NCBI RefSeq assembly: GCF_014652895.1
Contig: NZ_BMZR01000004.1
Coordinates: forward strand, 1 to 40,605
DNA from: Psychrobacter glaciei
GTDB lineage: Bacteria > Pseudomonadota > Gammaproteobacteria > Pseudomonadales > Moraxellaceae
Length of the DNA: 40,605 nt
Direction of reading: 5' to 3'
The notes under the pieces: generated by a model
Told to the model about the DNA's origin: nothing
The model's database searches: none
Seen by the model: the letters and a program-made list of their open reading frames with translations, nothing else
Position numbers and translations under genes: made by a program
In this document: one piece after another, positions 8,277 through 17,236 of the stretch
Position numbering within the stretch: position 1 is the stretch's first letter
Layout of the letters: each line of letters opens with the position of its first letter

Positions 8277-9530
8277 ATGACTTCTCCTAATGCCATCACA
8301 GATATTAATGCTAGCCCTCAATCCGCTCTTGAAAGCACTCAAGATAATGAGCAGTTTGATATAGCAAGCATCGATATTACCGCAGCGACAGATACTGCGC
8401 AGTTACCCCAGCCTATTCAACCACCTGTACAGCAAGTAACCTATAAAGCCAACGCAACTGATTTCATCGTTAATGAGCTATTGCCGCTCGAATTCACAGG
8501 TGAAGGTGAGCACCTATGGCTGCATATCCAAAAATCAGGAATGAACACCGCATATCTGGCAAAACTGCTGTCAGAGTGGGCAGATATTCCTCTGCGCGAT
8601 GTTGGCTATTCAGGCCTGAAAGATCGTCATGCATTGACAACGCAGTGGTTCAGCTTACGGATACCTAAAAAGCAGTTGCCAACTGTTGAGTTTACGCCGA
8701 TAGATATCGGAGCCAATGAATCGGTCACTATCATCGACCAGCAATGGCACAATAAAAAGCTCAATCGCGGCACGCATCGTGCCAACCAATTTATCATTAC
8801 CTTGCGTGATATCCAATTTACTAATTTCGATACGATATCGCCAACACCTGAGCAATTAGTATTGGCAAAGCAAGGTGTCGAGCAGCATTTAGCAAACATC
8901 AGCACAACTGGCGTGCCCAACTATTTTGGTCCTCAGCGTTTTGGACGTAATGGTAATAATATTAGAGAAGCATTATCGCTGTTTGCGCGTCCACCGCAAC
9001 AAAGCAGACCACAATCCAAAAAGAGCAAAAGTAAGCGCGTACCACGAGAGCAAAACAGCATGGAGTTGTCTGCTGCACGTAGTCTGATTTTCAATGAGAT
9101 ATTGGCAGCACGAGTGCGTGATGGCAGCTGGAATACTGGATTGGCAGGCGAAGTGTTTAACTTAGATGGTTCAGGGTCAATATTTACTAGCGAAGCCATA
9201 GACGATACGTTGCGTACACGCCTTGAGACGGGTGATATCCATCCTACTGCTGTGCTATGGGGTGCAGGCAATGATAAAGTCAGCGGTGTGGCGGCAGATA
9301 TCGAGAATGACCTGATTCAGCAAAACCCGCTATTAGGTCGCTTGGCAAATGGCTTAGAGCAGCGCGAGGTAAAAGCACAACGACGTGCGCTACGCCTACC
9401 TATTGAAGCGCTATCTTGGGAATGGCAGGATAAAGGTGAGACGCAAATCTTGGTGCTAAATTTCACTTTAACGACAGGCAGCTTTGCCACCAGTGTTTTG
9501 GCAAGCTTAGTAAAGCAATTAATACACTAA
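8277..9530 (+). CDS. truD: tRNA pseudouridine(13) synthase TruD
   Basis: A 417-residue enzyme that isomerises uridine 13 in tRNA-Glu and others. The catalytic aspartate is in GYSGLKDRHALT (D116 from this start), and NYFGPQRFGRNG (from about residue 215) is the second signature. The C-terminal motif LRLPIEAL is also conserved. The TruD insertion domain spans the middle and contains a basic stretch QSKKSKSKRVPRE. The first about 50 residues are polar, low in conservation and probably disordered; canonical TruD is near 350 residues. I choose the ATG at 8277 since translation from a TTG at 8241 has no support. It is convergent with the diguanylate cyclase gene, with only 32 bases between. Confidence 0.95.
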   Translation: MTSPNAITDINASPQSALESTQDNEQFDIASIDITAATDTAQLPQPIQPPVQQVTYKANATDFIVNELLPLEFTGEGEHLWLHIQKSGMNTAYLAKLLSEWADIPLRDVGYSGLKDRHALTTQWFSLRIPKKQLPTVEFTPIDIGANESVTIIDQQWHNKKLNRGTHRANQFIITLRDIQFTNFDTISPTPEQLVLAKQGVEQHLANISTTGVPNYFGPQRFGRNGNNIREALSLFARPPQQSRPQSKKSKSKRVPREQNSMELSAARSLIFNEILAARVRDGSWNTGLAGEVFNLDGSGSIFTSEAIDDTLRTRLETGDIHPTAVLWGAGNDKVSGVAADIENDLIQQNPLLGRLANGLEQREVKAQRRALRLPIEALSWEWQDKGETQILVLNFTLTTGSFATSVLASLVKQLIH

Positions 9531-9562
9531 AGCGTATGCGGTCCTTCGACTATGGTCGCTAG

Positions 9563-11017
9563 TCATGTGCCGTAGAGCACCTTAATATTATTATTTTCTG
9601 CCGCCAACATCTCGTTGGCACTCACCACTTGATTGCGACCACAGCCTTTGGCTTCGTATAAAGCTTTATCCGCCATACAAATTAAACGCTGGCAAATATC
9701 ATGCGGTAGCTGCGCTGTGGGAGTTTGACGATTCGCTCGTTTACTGCTGTACGATTTGATGATCCGCGGTATTACAAGCGACTGCGACGCTTCTTTTTGG
9801 ATGGGTGTTTTGCACGCTTGCTTTATGCAATTGCGCTCGTCATGCGTCAGCGTATACAGCCCTAAGCTGGCAGTCACATTAAAACTTATATTGTCATCGA
9901 CAATTATGGTTTGCTTAGCAATGCTTAGCCGTAGTTGTTCAGCAATGATCATAGCCGTGTCGTGATTCGTATCTGGCAATACAATCAGAAACTCTTCCCC
10001 GCCATAACGACTAATGATGGTTTCATCAGTTAAAGACTGCAAGAGCGTCTGTGCGACCTCCACTAAAACTCGGTCTCCTATCTCATGACCGTAATTGTCA
10101 TTGACCTCTTTAAACCAATCCAAATCCAATAAAATAACGCTGATATCTTGATGGTCTTCTACTGACTTCAGCACTTGCTTCATTTGCGTCAAACCATAAC
10201 GGCGGTTTTTTAGTTTGGTCAATTCGTCTTGATTGGCATGTAGCAGCACTTCTTTTTTGCTGTCATCCAATATCAATAGCAAGGTGCGAAACATATAAAC
10301 GATAAAAACAGCTTTGGGCAATGCCAAAAACACATGGGTTAATCGCCAAAAAAATGTTGAAGAGAGCTGCAATTCACTCATGCTGTCCCAGTCCAATGTC
10401 GCACTTTCAAAAGCGGAGGCGGCAACGGCATTTTCGATAGCCATGACTTCGTTGTAATTCAAATAACTTGGAGTATCAAGCATGGGATAAATCACCGTTA
10501 GCTGACGCAAGCTAGGCAAATCAATACCAAGATAAGGCGATACGATAGCCAACAAAATCAGAAAAACTTGCAGCAAAAATACCCGCCAAGCATAACGACG
10601 CTTGATCAACACCATTCCTAGCATCGCACCACCAACCAGCGACACCCCTGCAAACAAACTGCTGTAGCCTATCATCACGATGATCACGGCAATATAAATG
10701 GTATAAGGCACAATGAACATTATTTGCCATTTATCCAAATCTTTACCGTTGTTTCCGCTACGAGATAAGCAGCCGATTAGCCACCAAATAAACAATCCTG
10801 TTACCGTCACCCCTAACCATAGTGGATATAACAGTTGAATATTGACATAATCATTGAGCGTATCTCGACACCACCAGACCATCAAGCACCATAGCCAATG
10901 GGAAAACACTTCTATCAACACAAATAAGGCCAGCAGCGACGCCCTATCGGCCGCCTGCCATTCAAAAATAACTCGGGAGAGTTTTTTATAGCCTAAATGA
11001 GATATCTTTACAGCCAT
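9563..11017 (-). CDS. Membrane diguanylate cyclase (GGDEF domain)
   Basis: A 484-residue protein expected to make cyclic di-GMP. Residues 1-250 are mostly hydrophobic, with about six or seven membrane segments and no recognised sensor fold, so it is probably an inner membrane sensor. The GGDEF domain begins at DELTKLKNRR and has LLDLDWFKEVND and the active-site RYGGEEF (residues 337-343). The inhibitory RxxD site upstream is absent (TDET occupies that region). Between ASLGLYT and CMADKALYEAKGCGRN, where 15-25 residues are usual, there are about 60, a large polar insertion. A TTG at 11065 would add 16 residues; the ATG at 11017 has GGTAG upstream and is preferred. It is transcribed alone, with a 346-base spacer upstream. 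Confidence 0.88.
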   Translation of the reverse strand: MAVKISHLGYKKLSRVIFEWQAADRASLLALFVLIEVFSHWLWCLMVWWCRDTLNDYVNIQLLYPLWLGVTVTGLFIWWLIGCLSRSGNNGKDLDKWQIMFIVPYTIYIAVIIVMIGYSSLFAGVSLVGGAMLGMVLIKRRYAWRVFLLQVFLILLAIVSPYLGIDLPSLRQLTVIYPMLDTPSYLNYNEVMAIENAVAASAFESATLDWDSMSELQLSSTFFWRLTHVFLALPKAVFIVYMFRTLLLILDDSKKEVLLHANQDELTKLKNRRYGLTQMKQVLKSVEDHQDISVILLDLDWFKEVNDNYGHEIGDRVLVEVAQTLLQSLTDETIISRYGGEEFLIVLPDTNHDTAMIIAEQLRLSIAKQTIIVDDNISFNVTASLGLYTLTHDERNCIKQACKTPIQKEASQSLVIPRIIKSYSSKRANRQTPTAQLPHDICQRLICMADKALYEAKGCGRNQVVSANEMLAAENNNIKVLYGT

Positions 11018-11363
11018 AATTGGGCTACCGCAGATAATAAAAGTGATTGAGCTAAGACCAAACAAGAAAATAAAGGGGCTAACTTATATTAAACCCAAAC
11101 TGTCGCATTTAGTGTGGCAATCTTTCCTTTAACTATCAATCTGTTTAAGTGATTTATACGTCAATATCTGGCATCTTTTTTTATGGCATGGCTTTGCGTC
11201 ATGGCGTTACTAGATAATTGCGAGTCAAATTTTAACGATTATTATCGTTCATGACTTAATATAATCAAAAGTTGTCCTTTGAAAATATTAAATAACATTT
11301 AAGAATTATTAAACAAAGATAGTTTAGCTTATCTATTGGGTCTGAGTGATACCTTATTTTGGA
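11018..11363. other. Spacer between rnm and the cyclase gene
   Basis: Both neighbours are on the minus strand, so this holds the promoter of the cyclase gene and the 3' end of the rnm transcript. I see no convincing terminator. One symmetrical site, AACGAT-N4-ATCGTT (11234-11249), could bind a dimeric regulator, but nothing supports this beyond symmetry. Confidence 0.4.
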
Positions 11364-12245
11364 CTAAGCCAATGCCGTAAAAGACTGCCAAATGCCTTGT
11401 TGTTCTGGCTGCAATGTCGGCACATCTCCTATCCGTCGCCACGGCATATTACTACCATGGAAGTCGCTCCCTATCGAGGTAACGAGCTTGTGCTCTGCTA
11501 TGCTGCGATCGACCATTCTACGAGTGCTAATCGGTTCACTATTCGCAGGCAGCTCACAAGCGTCACCGCCCAGCTGAGCAAACTCTTCGATAAGCTTACG
11601 CACTCGCGTCGCCGAGAGCTGATAGCGCGTTGGATGCGCCAGTACTGCTTTGCCGCCGCACGCGTGAATCAGCTCAATGCCGTCAGCCATGCTCAGTGCA
11701 TCAATTGCCACATAAGCCGGTTTATTGTCTGCTAAGTATTTATCAAAGGCTTTTTGTACCGTTTTCACTTCGCCACGCTCAAATAACACTTGACCGATAT
11801 GTGCACGCCCAACTGCTTGTGGATTACCGCTCGCTTTGTCCAGTACGGCTTGCCACAGCTCATCATAGTTGATATCTAATAGCTCGCTGAGCTTTTCAGT
11901 GATTCGTTGACCACGCGTGGCGCGGCTATCCTGTAATTGCTGCAGCGTTGCATGCATTTTTTCGCGGTCAGTGAAATCCAGTCCCAGCACATGAATAATC
12001 TTGTTGGTGGATTTATTTTTACCGTAACCACCATTCAGCGTATGTTCACAGCTGATTTCAACACCATTGATAAGCGTCATGCCACAGGCAGTGGCAGTGG
12101 CTCTCGCGTCATCGATACCCAATAATGTATCGTGGTCTGTCAATGCCAATACATCGACGCCAGCCGCATGGGCGCGTTGCACCACTTCTGTTGGCGCATA
12201 AGTGCCATCTGAGCAGGTACTGTGACAATGTAAGTCGATTTTCAT
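11364..12245 (-). CDS. rnm: PHP-domain phosphoesterase, RNase AM / nucleoside 3',5'-bisphosphatase
   Basis: A 293-residue PHP-family metalloenzyme like E. coli RNase AM (formerly YciV/TrpH), which trims 5' ends of small RNA and acts on 3',5'-bisphosphates. The metal-binding N-terminus IDLHCHSTCSDGT with H6 and H8, ALTDHDTLLG with D37 and H38, NGVEISCEH, and later HPTRYQ and SDFHGS supply the expected histidines and acids. Length fits the family. AAGG lies about ten bases before the ATG. It is divergent from yciB, and yciI follows yciB, a neighbourhood seen in many gammaproteobacteria. Function is firm at the family level; the exact substrate is inferred. Confidence 0.9.
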   Translation of the reverse strand: MKIDLHCHSTCSDGTYAPTEVVQRAHAAGVDVLALTDHDTLLGIDDARATATACGMTLINGVEISCEHTLNGGYGKNKSTNKIIHVLGLDFTDREKMHATLQQLQDSRATRGQRITEKLSELLDINYDELWQAVLDKASGNPQAVGRAHIGQVLFERGEVKTVQKAFDKYLADNKPAYVAIDALSMADGIELIHACGGKAVLAHPTRYQLSATRVRKLIEEFAQLGGDACELPANSEPISTRRMVDRSIAEHKLVTSIGSDFHGSNMPWRRIGDVPTLQPEQQGIWQSFTALA

Positions 12246-12417
12246 ATAAAGTGGCCTTAAGGTTTTGAATGTGATAACGCTTATGAGTATGGTATCAATA
12301 AAATGCCAAAAAATGGCTAAGGGATGTCATATAAAACGATTATCGTGTTGATTGCTTTTTTTTGGCGCAGTAGACGTGTAAACTACCCCATACGTTTCGT
12401 TGGACATGCCACACGCT

Positions 12418-12969
12418 ATGAAAGCCCTATTAGACTTTGTTCCCTTGATCGCTTTTTTTATTGTCGCCCGTACCCAAGGTATTTTGGCGGCAGCAGGCGC
12501 TTTACTGATTGCCACTATTGTTGTCTACGCCATTCATTTTATCCGCCAAAAAGGCAAATTTGATAAGCAGCAATGGGTGGTTCTATTATTGACCATCGTA
12601 TTTTGTGGCGGTACGCTTTTGCTACGCGATGACATTTACTTGCGTTGGAAATCACCGATTATTAATGGCATTTTTGCTTTGACACTGCTTGTCAGTGCCG
12701 CTATCAATAAGCCGTTGATGCAGCTAGCGATGAAAGAAGTCTTTACCTTGACGCTTAGCGGTTGGAAAAAACTAACCGTCGCTTGGGCACTGTTTTTTGC
12801 CTTTATGGGTGTACTGCATTATATCACGGCATTTACCATGTCGGATGAGGCTTGGATCAACTTCAAAACTTATGGCTGGATTCCTATTATGTTGGTGTTC
12901 GTAATCGCTCAGTTTGCGCTGCTAAAAAAACATATCAATCCAGCGCTGACCGATAAAACGGCTAAGTAA
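12418..12969 (+). CDS. yciB: Inner membrane septation protein YciB
   Basis: A 183-residue integral membrane protein with five hydrophobic segments. The opening MKALLDFVPLIAFF and the tail NFKTYGWIPIM are typical of YciB (IspZ/septation protein A), a protein of the inner membrane linked to cell-envelope synthesis and division. I begin at the ATG at 12418, the position where homologues start; a TTG at 12400 would add six residues. It is divergent from rnm and followed by a 15-bp tandem repeat that overlaps its stop codon, then by yciI. The length is normal. Confidence 0.92.
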   Translation: MKALLDFVPLIAFFIVARTQGILAAAGALLIATIVVYAIHFIRQKGKFDKQQWVVLLLTIVFCGGTLLLRDDIYLRWKSPIINGIFALTLLVSAAINKPLMQLAMKEVFTLTLSGWKKLTVAWALFFAFMGVLHYITAFTMSDEAWINFKTYGWIPIMLVFVIAQFALLKKHINPALTDKTAK

Positions 12970-12971
12970 GC

Positions 12972-13031
12972 GCTAAATAATTAGCCGCTAGGTAAGTAAT
13001 TGCTAGATAAGTAGCCGCTAGAATGATTCAC
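12972..13031. repeat. Imperfect 15-bp tandem repeat after yciB
   Basis: Four units of 15 bases start at 12972, 12987, 13002 and 13017, each beginning GCTA and related to GCTAGATAAGTAGCC. A partial unit (GCTAAGTAAGC, 12961-12971) overlaps the last codons of yciB. Each unit carries in-frame stops. It is too short for a known mobile element and looks like local tandem duplication. Confidence 0.7.
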
Positions 13032-13149
13032 CATTCGGTATGCAAGTTTACTGTCTTATCATAACTCATTACTGCAAAATCCTAATATTGATAATGATTA
13101 CTCATTAATGATGATACGATTTATTATTACTATTTATTAAGGAATTATT

Positions 13150-13479
13150 ATGTCTTTATTTGCCATTATTGGTCATGACGTTGCTAATAGTAGCGCACAA
13201 CGGCAGACTACCCGCGCAGAGCACGTCGAGCGCCTGCAAGCATTAGATCGCGAACAACGGTTAATTATCGCCGGTCCGACACCTATTGAGCATGGTAAAA
13301 GCGAGATGTCAGGCAGCTTAATCATTGCTGACTTTGACTCTATTGAAGCAGCACAGACATGGGCAAACGCTGAGCCTTACTTGCGTGACGGTGTGTACAG
13401 TCATGTCGATATCAGACCCTTTATCTATACCTTACCCAAGCCCGATGACAGCGTATCAGACAAAGTAGCACAGTCGTGA
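13150..13479 (+). CDS. yciI: YciI family protein
   Basis: A 109-residue protein of the YCII/ferredoxin-like alpha-beta fold. It has the family's HVERLQALDREQRLIIAGP segment and ADFDSIEAAQTWANAEPYLRDGVYSHVDIRPF, with the conserved aspartate-proline-type region and histidine. Family members are small dimers of uncertain enzymology; one is a dehydrochlorinase-like protein and others accompany membrane or redox genes. The start ATG at 13150 has AAGGAATT upstream. Its stop codon overlaps the GTG start of the next gene, so the pair is translationally coupled. Its place after rnm and yciB matches a conserved neighbourhood. Confidence 0.87.
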   Translation: MSLFAIIGHDVANSSAQRQTTRAEHVERLQALDREQRLIIAGPTPIEHGKSEMSGSLIIADFDSIEAAQTWANAEPYLRDGVYSHVDIRPFIYTLPKPDDSVSDKVAQS

Positions 13480-13913
13480 ATCAGTGCGCATCCTTGTCAA
13501 AAAGTCGCCACTATCAATGTAGTCTTGCTGCCGTCATGCTAATCGCGGCTATGTCAGCGCACGCTGCCCCCACCGTTACCAATACGAGTGTGAATACAGG
13601 TACGACTGATCCGTTGGCGGAACAAGCGGCTACCGCGCCAGTAACGACCCCAAATTCAAGCCTTGATATTAACAATACCTTGGCGGCACAGCTGCAACCC
13701 TCCAACAAGGCGCTAAATACCGCCAATCAAGAGTTACTCAGTCGTAATGCCCAACTCCAACGACAGGTCAATGACTTGCAAACCCAAGCCAATGTCTTGG
13801 TCTATGAGAGTAAAGGTCAACTGTTTTTATATGGCGCGTTCACGGTGTTAATCAGCTTATTGGTGGGTATTTTTGTGTCTTGGTTGGTGTTTGTGCGCCG
13901 CGAACGTTGGTAA
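13476..13913 (+). CDS. Membrane-anchored coiled-coil protein, unknown function
   Basis: A 145-residue protein starting at a GTG that overlaps the yciI stop codon (GTGA). It has a signal-peptide-like N-terminus (CSLAAVMLIAAMSAHAAP, cleavage likely near residue 31), a threonine/alanine-rich linker (to about residue 75), a short coiled-coil segment ANQELLSRNAQLQRQVNDLQ (about residues 82-101), and a C-terminal membrane helix near residues 115-138 ending in RRERW. This suggests a periplasmic protein with a C-terminal anchor. The layout recalls the small SH3-like envelope proteins with a coiled coil and TM tail, but no SH3 domain is visible. I do not assign a function. Confidence 0.72.
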   Translation: MNQCASLSKSRHYQCSLAAVMLIAAMSAHAAPTVTNTSVNTGTTDPLAEQAATAPVTTPNSSLDINNTLAAQLQPSNKALNTANQELLSRNAQLQRQVNDLQTQANVLVYESKGQLFLYGAFTVLISLLVGIFVSWLVFVRRERW

Positions 13914-13955
13914 TACCTGTTTTTATTGATTAAAATTATTTGATTGTCTGTCTAT

Positions 13956-14000
13956 GCTTAACGGCACTTGGCTTAACGGCACTTGGCTTAACAACACTTG
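13956..14000. repeat. 15-bp tandem repeat, three units
   Basis: GCTTAACGGCACTTG occurs twice exactly (13956-13970, 13971-13985), with a third copy GCTTAACAACACTTG (13986-14000) differing by two bases. It lies about 40 bases after the coiled-coil gene and just before the foldback repeat. It is a short, possibly copy-number-variable tandem repeat. Confidence 0.9.
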
Positions 14001-14031
14001 ATGGAATTCAATTTTTCTGACTCTTCACATA

Positions 14032-14137
14032 TACAGTCAACCTAAAATAACATCTACAACAAAAACCGAGTATAAGCCATACATGAGTATGGTCAGCGAG
14101 GTTGACGCTGTAGTGATTTTATTTTGGTCAGGCTGTA
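14032..14137. repeat. Foldback palindromic element (MITE-like) upstream of mnmC
   Basis: The left arm 14033-14083 and the reverse complement of 14088-14136 align with few gaps: both begin ACAG, share CTAAAATAA / CAAAATAAAATC and CTACA blocks, and end at CCATAC. The centre CCATAC-ATGA-GTATGG is a perfect small hairpin. The ends read TACAG...CTGTA, compatible with insertion at a TA dinucleotide. It ends 28 bases before the mnmC start codon. It has no coding capacity and could form a long hairpin in DNA or RNA. Confidence 0.75.
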
Positions 14138-14164
14138 GCTAGCAACGCTCTTAAGAACTTCGCC

Positions 14165-16261
14165 ATGTCTAACGCTCAACTAAATAACGCTGAACAGCCA
14201 AACGTCATTACCCCTGCCAAGATTCACTGGCAGATGGATGATACAGGTAATAAAGTGCCTGTATCGGGCGAGTTTGGTGATGTTTACTTTTCAAATGCTG
14301 ATGGTTTAGCAGAGTCACGTCATGTGTTTTTAGCGCACAATCAACTGCCAGAGCGACTAGCAAACCTTGTAGAAAAGCAGTGCTTTACGATCGCTGAACT
14401 GGGTTTTGGTACTGGGTTGAACCTCTTAGCAACTTGGCAGCTATGGCGACAGCTGCGGGATATATACCCTCAATTAGCGACTGCTCGCCTGCATTTTATA
14501 ACGACTGAAAAATATCCCATCCCGCTTGTAGATTTAACGCAGATCCTTGCCCTATGGGGACAGCGTGCGCCTGAGCTTGCTGAATTCATTGAGCCACTAC
14601 TAACAGCATACCCACCTCTCATCGCTGGCTGTCATCGTCTAAACTTCTTTGAAGACAATCTAACAGTCGATATATGGTTGGGTGATGCTGCTGAAAGCTT
14701 AGCTAAACTGGCAAATAACGCTGCTAGCTTTCATGCGCCTTATGTTGATGCTTGGTTTTTAGATGGTTTTGCACCTTCCTGCAATAGTACCTTATGGACA
14801 GATAGTATTTTTGCACAAATGCAGCGTTTATCGCGACCAATGACCACCGCTGCCACATATAGCTGTGCCGGTATCGTCAAACGTGGGCTGCAAAACTGTG
14901 GCTTTCAGATTAAAAAAGTGAAAGGCTTTGGTCGTAAGAACGAAATGCTAACAGCGATCATGCTAGATACCATAAACTTAGATGCTAATAATAGTAAAGA
15001 TATCACCTTTTACAATAATGCTAGCACCGCAGCGCCCGCCACAGACAACAATAGCGAGTCTGTCAAACTTAATGATAATCTGCCCGCCCATACCATTATT
15101 ATTGGTGCTGGTGTCTCTGGGCTATTGATGGCTTGGTCGCTTGCCAATCGCGGTATTCAAATCACCTTATTAGATAAATCAGCCCCCTTAGCAGGCGCTT
15201 CAGGTAACCCGCGTGCCTTGCTCGCTCCCAAGATGACGCCCATTCATCATGTCGACGAACATCTGCATACCATAGGTTATCTTTATAGCAGCAGATTATA
15301 TCGCTTGCTGAATGCAAAAGCTGAACAAGAAAGCGGGGCATCAATACTAGAGCCAACTGGCGCGCTTGATTTATTAATCAAGGCCAATATCGGTACAGAG
15401 CAAATCGCTGATTATCCTGACGACATGGCAACCACACTATCCTGCGAACAGGCGCAAAATGCGAGCGGCCTCAAAACACAAGATTTATCAGAGAATTTGT
15501 ACTTACCACAGTCTGGCTTGGTAAATCCACAAGCATTGAAAGATACTATCTTGACGCATCCGCTCATCCACTTTCAGCAGTTAGACGTTACGAGTGCTAG
15601 TGAAACAGAAGAAAGTGTTTGTATTGAGGGCAATAATCAGGATAAACAGATAATATCCATTAGCGCTGATAATGTGGTAATTTGCGCTGCTTTTGAGAGT
15701 CATGAGCTGGACAAGCGTATTTTTGATTGCCGTAAAATTCGTGGTCAGCTTTCTTGGTTTACGCCCACAGTCGCACAGCTCACAAGCCTACCCAAAATTC
15801 CGCTCAAATATAGTGGCTACTGTGCATTATTTACCGCGCAAACAGATGATGAAACTTTAAATAATGTGATAGTGGGTGCGCCGTATTTATTACTAGGCGC
15901 GAGCTTTATACGTAATGATACAGACACGGATATTCGCGAGGAAGAGCATCAGATTAGCCGCGATAAACTAGTGACTGCCATTCCTGAGATGGACTCTGTC
16001 ATTCCAACAAATCTCAGTTTGTGGCAAGGACGGGCGGGTATTCGCACTCAAACGCCTGATTATCATCCAATCGTTGGACAGTTAGATCAAAGCAAACGGA
16101 TGTGGGTCATGAGTGCGATGGGTGCTAAAGGGTATGCCATTGCACCAATATGTGCTGAAGGGCTAACAGATATGATGTTAGGATCGTTTGCCCCCTTGTC
16201 AATGGCGATGCTTGCGCGCCTGTCACCAAATCGGACGCGTTTACAAACACCGTTGACTTAA
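14165..16261 (+). CDS. mnmC: Bifunctional tRNA wobble-uridine enzyme MnmC
   Basis: A 698-residue fusion enzyme for the last two steps of 5-methylaminomethyl-2-thiouridine at the tRNA wobble position. The N-terminal methyltransferase (MnmC2) has [11 protein letters not shown] (SAM site, about residues 78-88) and LDGFAPSCN (199-207). A loose linker at about residues 268-305 leads to the oxidoreductase domain (MnmC1) with FAD motif [14 protein letters not shown] near 311-324, and [10 protein letters not shown] and [17 protein letters not shown], typical of this DAO-like domain. Length and domain order are normal. The ATG at 14165 is at the family start; no strong ribosome-binding site is seen. 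A foldback repeat lies just upstream, so the leader may be structured. Confidence 0.94.
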   Translation: MSNAQLNNAEQPNVITPAKIHWQMDDTGNKVPVSGEFGDVYFSNADGLAESRHVFLAHNQLPERLANLVEKQCFTIAELGFGTGLNLLATWQLWRQLRDIYPQLATARLHFITTEKYPIPLVDLTQILALWGQRAPELAEFIEPLLTAYPPLIAGCHRLNFFEDNLTVDIWLGDAAESLAKLANNAASFHAPYVDAWFLDGFAPSCNSTLWTDSIFAQMQRLSRPMTTAATYSCAGIVKRGLQNCGFQIKKVKGFGRKNEMLTAIMLDTINLDANNSKDITFYNNASTAAPATDNNSESVKLNDNLPAHTIIIGAGVSGLLMAWSLANRGIQITLLDKSAPLAGASGNPRALLAPKMTPIHHVDEHLHTIGYLYSSRLYRLLNAKAEQESGASILEPTGALDLLIKANIGTEQIADYPDDMATTLSCEQAQNASGLKTQDLSENLYLPQSGLVNPQALKDTILTHPLIHFQQLDVTSASETEESVCIEGNNQDKQIISISADNVVICAAFESHELDKRIFDCRKIRGQLSWFTPTVAQLTSLPKIPLKYSGYCALFTAQTDDETLNNVIVGAPYLLLGASFIRNDTDTDIREEEHQISRDKLVTAIPEMDSVIPTNLSLWQGRAGIRTQTPDYHPIVGQLDQSKRMWVMSAMGAKGYAIAPICAEGLTDMMLGSFAPLSMAMLARLSPNRTRLQTPLT

Positions 16262-16510
16262 AAAATCCAAATGATCTACCCGCTCATTAAAGCATTCTGT
16301 TTGGAGTCAGTTTGACTGTGCCGCTGGTAAATAGAGCACTAAGACTAGGAACGTGGCAAGGCATTTATTTATGTGAGCATCGAGACTATCTTTAAAAATA
16401 TAATGGCAATAGAAAAGTCATTATTACCGTGAATACTTAATAAATGGTAGATTGTTCCTGACCATTTACTGTGCTTAAATAAAGCTCTCTTTACGGATAT
16501 TCATCTCCTT

Positions 16511-17134
16511 ATGAAAACCCATATATTTAACCCAACTAAACCTACCCTCTATTTTCAGGCTGTTTCTGCTATTTTTTTGAGTATCTCACTATTGAGTGCC
16601 TGTCAAAAAACACCAGAGCCTGAGACAGATAACGAGACAACCTCTGAAGTAGCAGTACAAACCACACCCGTGACTACCAATATTAATGTTGATACGGCCG
16701 CTAATAATGGTGAGGATACCGCAAAGCCTGAAGTAAATTCAGAACAAGATGTGAGCTTAACTGAGCTAGAAAACGACCTTGGCGCAACTGAGCCGTCAGT
16801 GAATAATGCTGGCATAGCGCCCAGTCCTGAACAAGCCATTAAAGGCGCGCAAATCACTGATGTCCGTTATAAAAATGCGGCTGGCGAATCACTCTCTGTC
16901 GTTTTTGAAACCTCGGCAGCGGGCGTGCTCAACGCTATCGTCACCTTACCGAACAAACCGAAAATGACTTTAAGCGCGCCTGAAGGTCAAGGCAATAACC
17001 CAACTTATCGATCAAGCGATGGCAGTATTCAGCTGGTCAGTCATGCGGGTGGCGGCACTATTGATCTTATTCGAAATAATAAAGTCACTAGCTTTGATGC
17101 TGTCAGTGCTGAAGCAGAGGTCATCACTGAGTAA
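16511..17134 (+). CDS. Lipoprotein with a possible MliC-like domain
   Basis: A 207-residue lipoprotein with signal sequence and lipobox LSAC (C31). After it, residues 32-110 are acidic, rich in T/E/D, and look like a flexible linker. Residues about 115-200 show strand-rich segments VRYKNAAGESLSVVF, VTLPNKPKMTLSAPE, PTYRSSDGSIQLVSHAGGGTIDLI, which follow the order of MliC/PliC lysozyme inhibitors: an opening strand, a central L-x-x-A block, a loop S-D-G, and a closing GxxA/I strand. The disulfide cysteines seen in classic MliC are absent, so this is a weak assignment. It is alone and closed by a bidirectional terminator. The TATTCATCTCCTT before the ATG is not a good ribosome-binding site. Confidence 0.72.
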   Translation: MKTHIFNPTKPTLYFQAVSAIFLSISLLSACQKTPEPETDNETTSEVAVQTTPVTTNINVDTAANNGEDTAKPEVNSEQDVSLTELENDLGATEPSVNNAGIAPSPEQAIKGAQITDVRYKNAAGESLSVVFETSAAGVLNAIVTLPNKPKMTLSAPEGQGNNPTYRSSDGSIQLVSHAGGGTIDLIRNNKVTSFDAVSAEAEVITE

Positions 17135-17169
17135 TATCTGAGACTGAATACTTATAAAAATTTGTCATA

Positions 17170-17219
17170 AAAAAGGCGACGCACGTTAATACTAGATAGT
17201 AACGTGTGCCGCCTTTTTT
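17170..17219. terminator. Bidirectional rho-independent terminator
   Basis: GGCG-ACGCACGTTA and TAACGTGTGCCGCC form a stem of about 13-14 base pairs with a small mismatch and an 11-base loop. A-tract and T-tract flank it. It separates the convergent lipoprotein gene and DUF4112 gene. Confidence 0.9.
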
Positions 17220-17236
17220 GGTCTTTTTACTTTCCT

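Noticed and set aside
8627..9271. Long open frames opposite truD on the minus strand
   Set aside because: They overlap truD in antisense, have low-quality composition and no ribosome-binding site, and match no family.
9531..9562. Possible terminator between truD and the diguanylate cyclase gene
   Set aside because: Only a 4-5-bp stem is visible and there is no T-run on either strand.
12324..12563. Short frames around the yciB start
   Set aside because: They run across the divergent promoter and yciB in other frames with no independent support.
13090..13108. Fur-box-like sequence GATAATGATTACTCATT upstream of yciI
   Set aside because: Only the first half fits the 19-bp consensus; the second half needs an inserted base, and yciI has no clear iron link.
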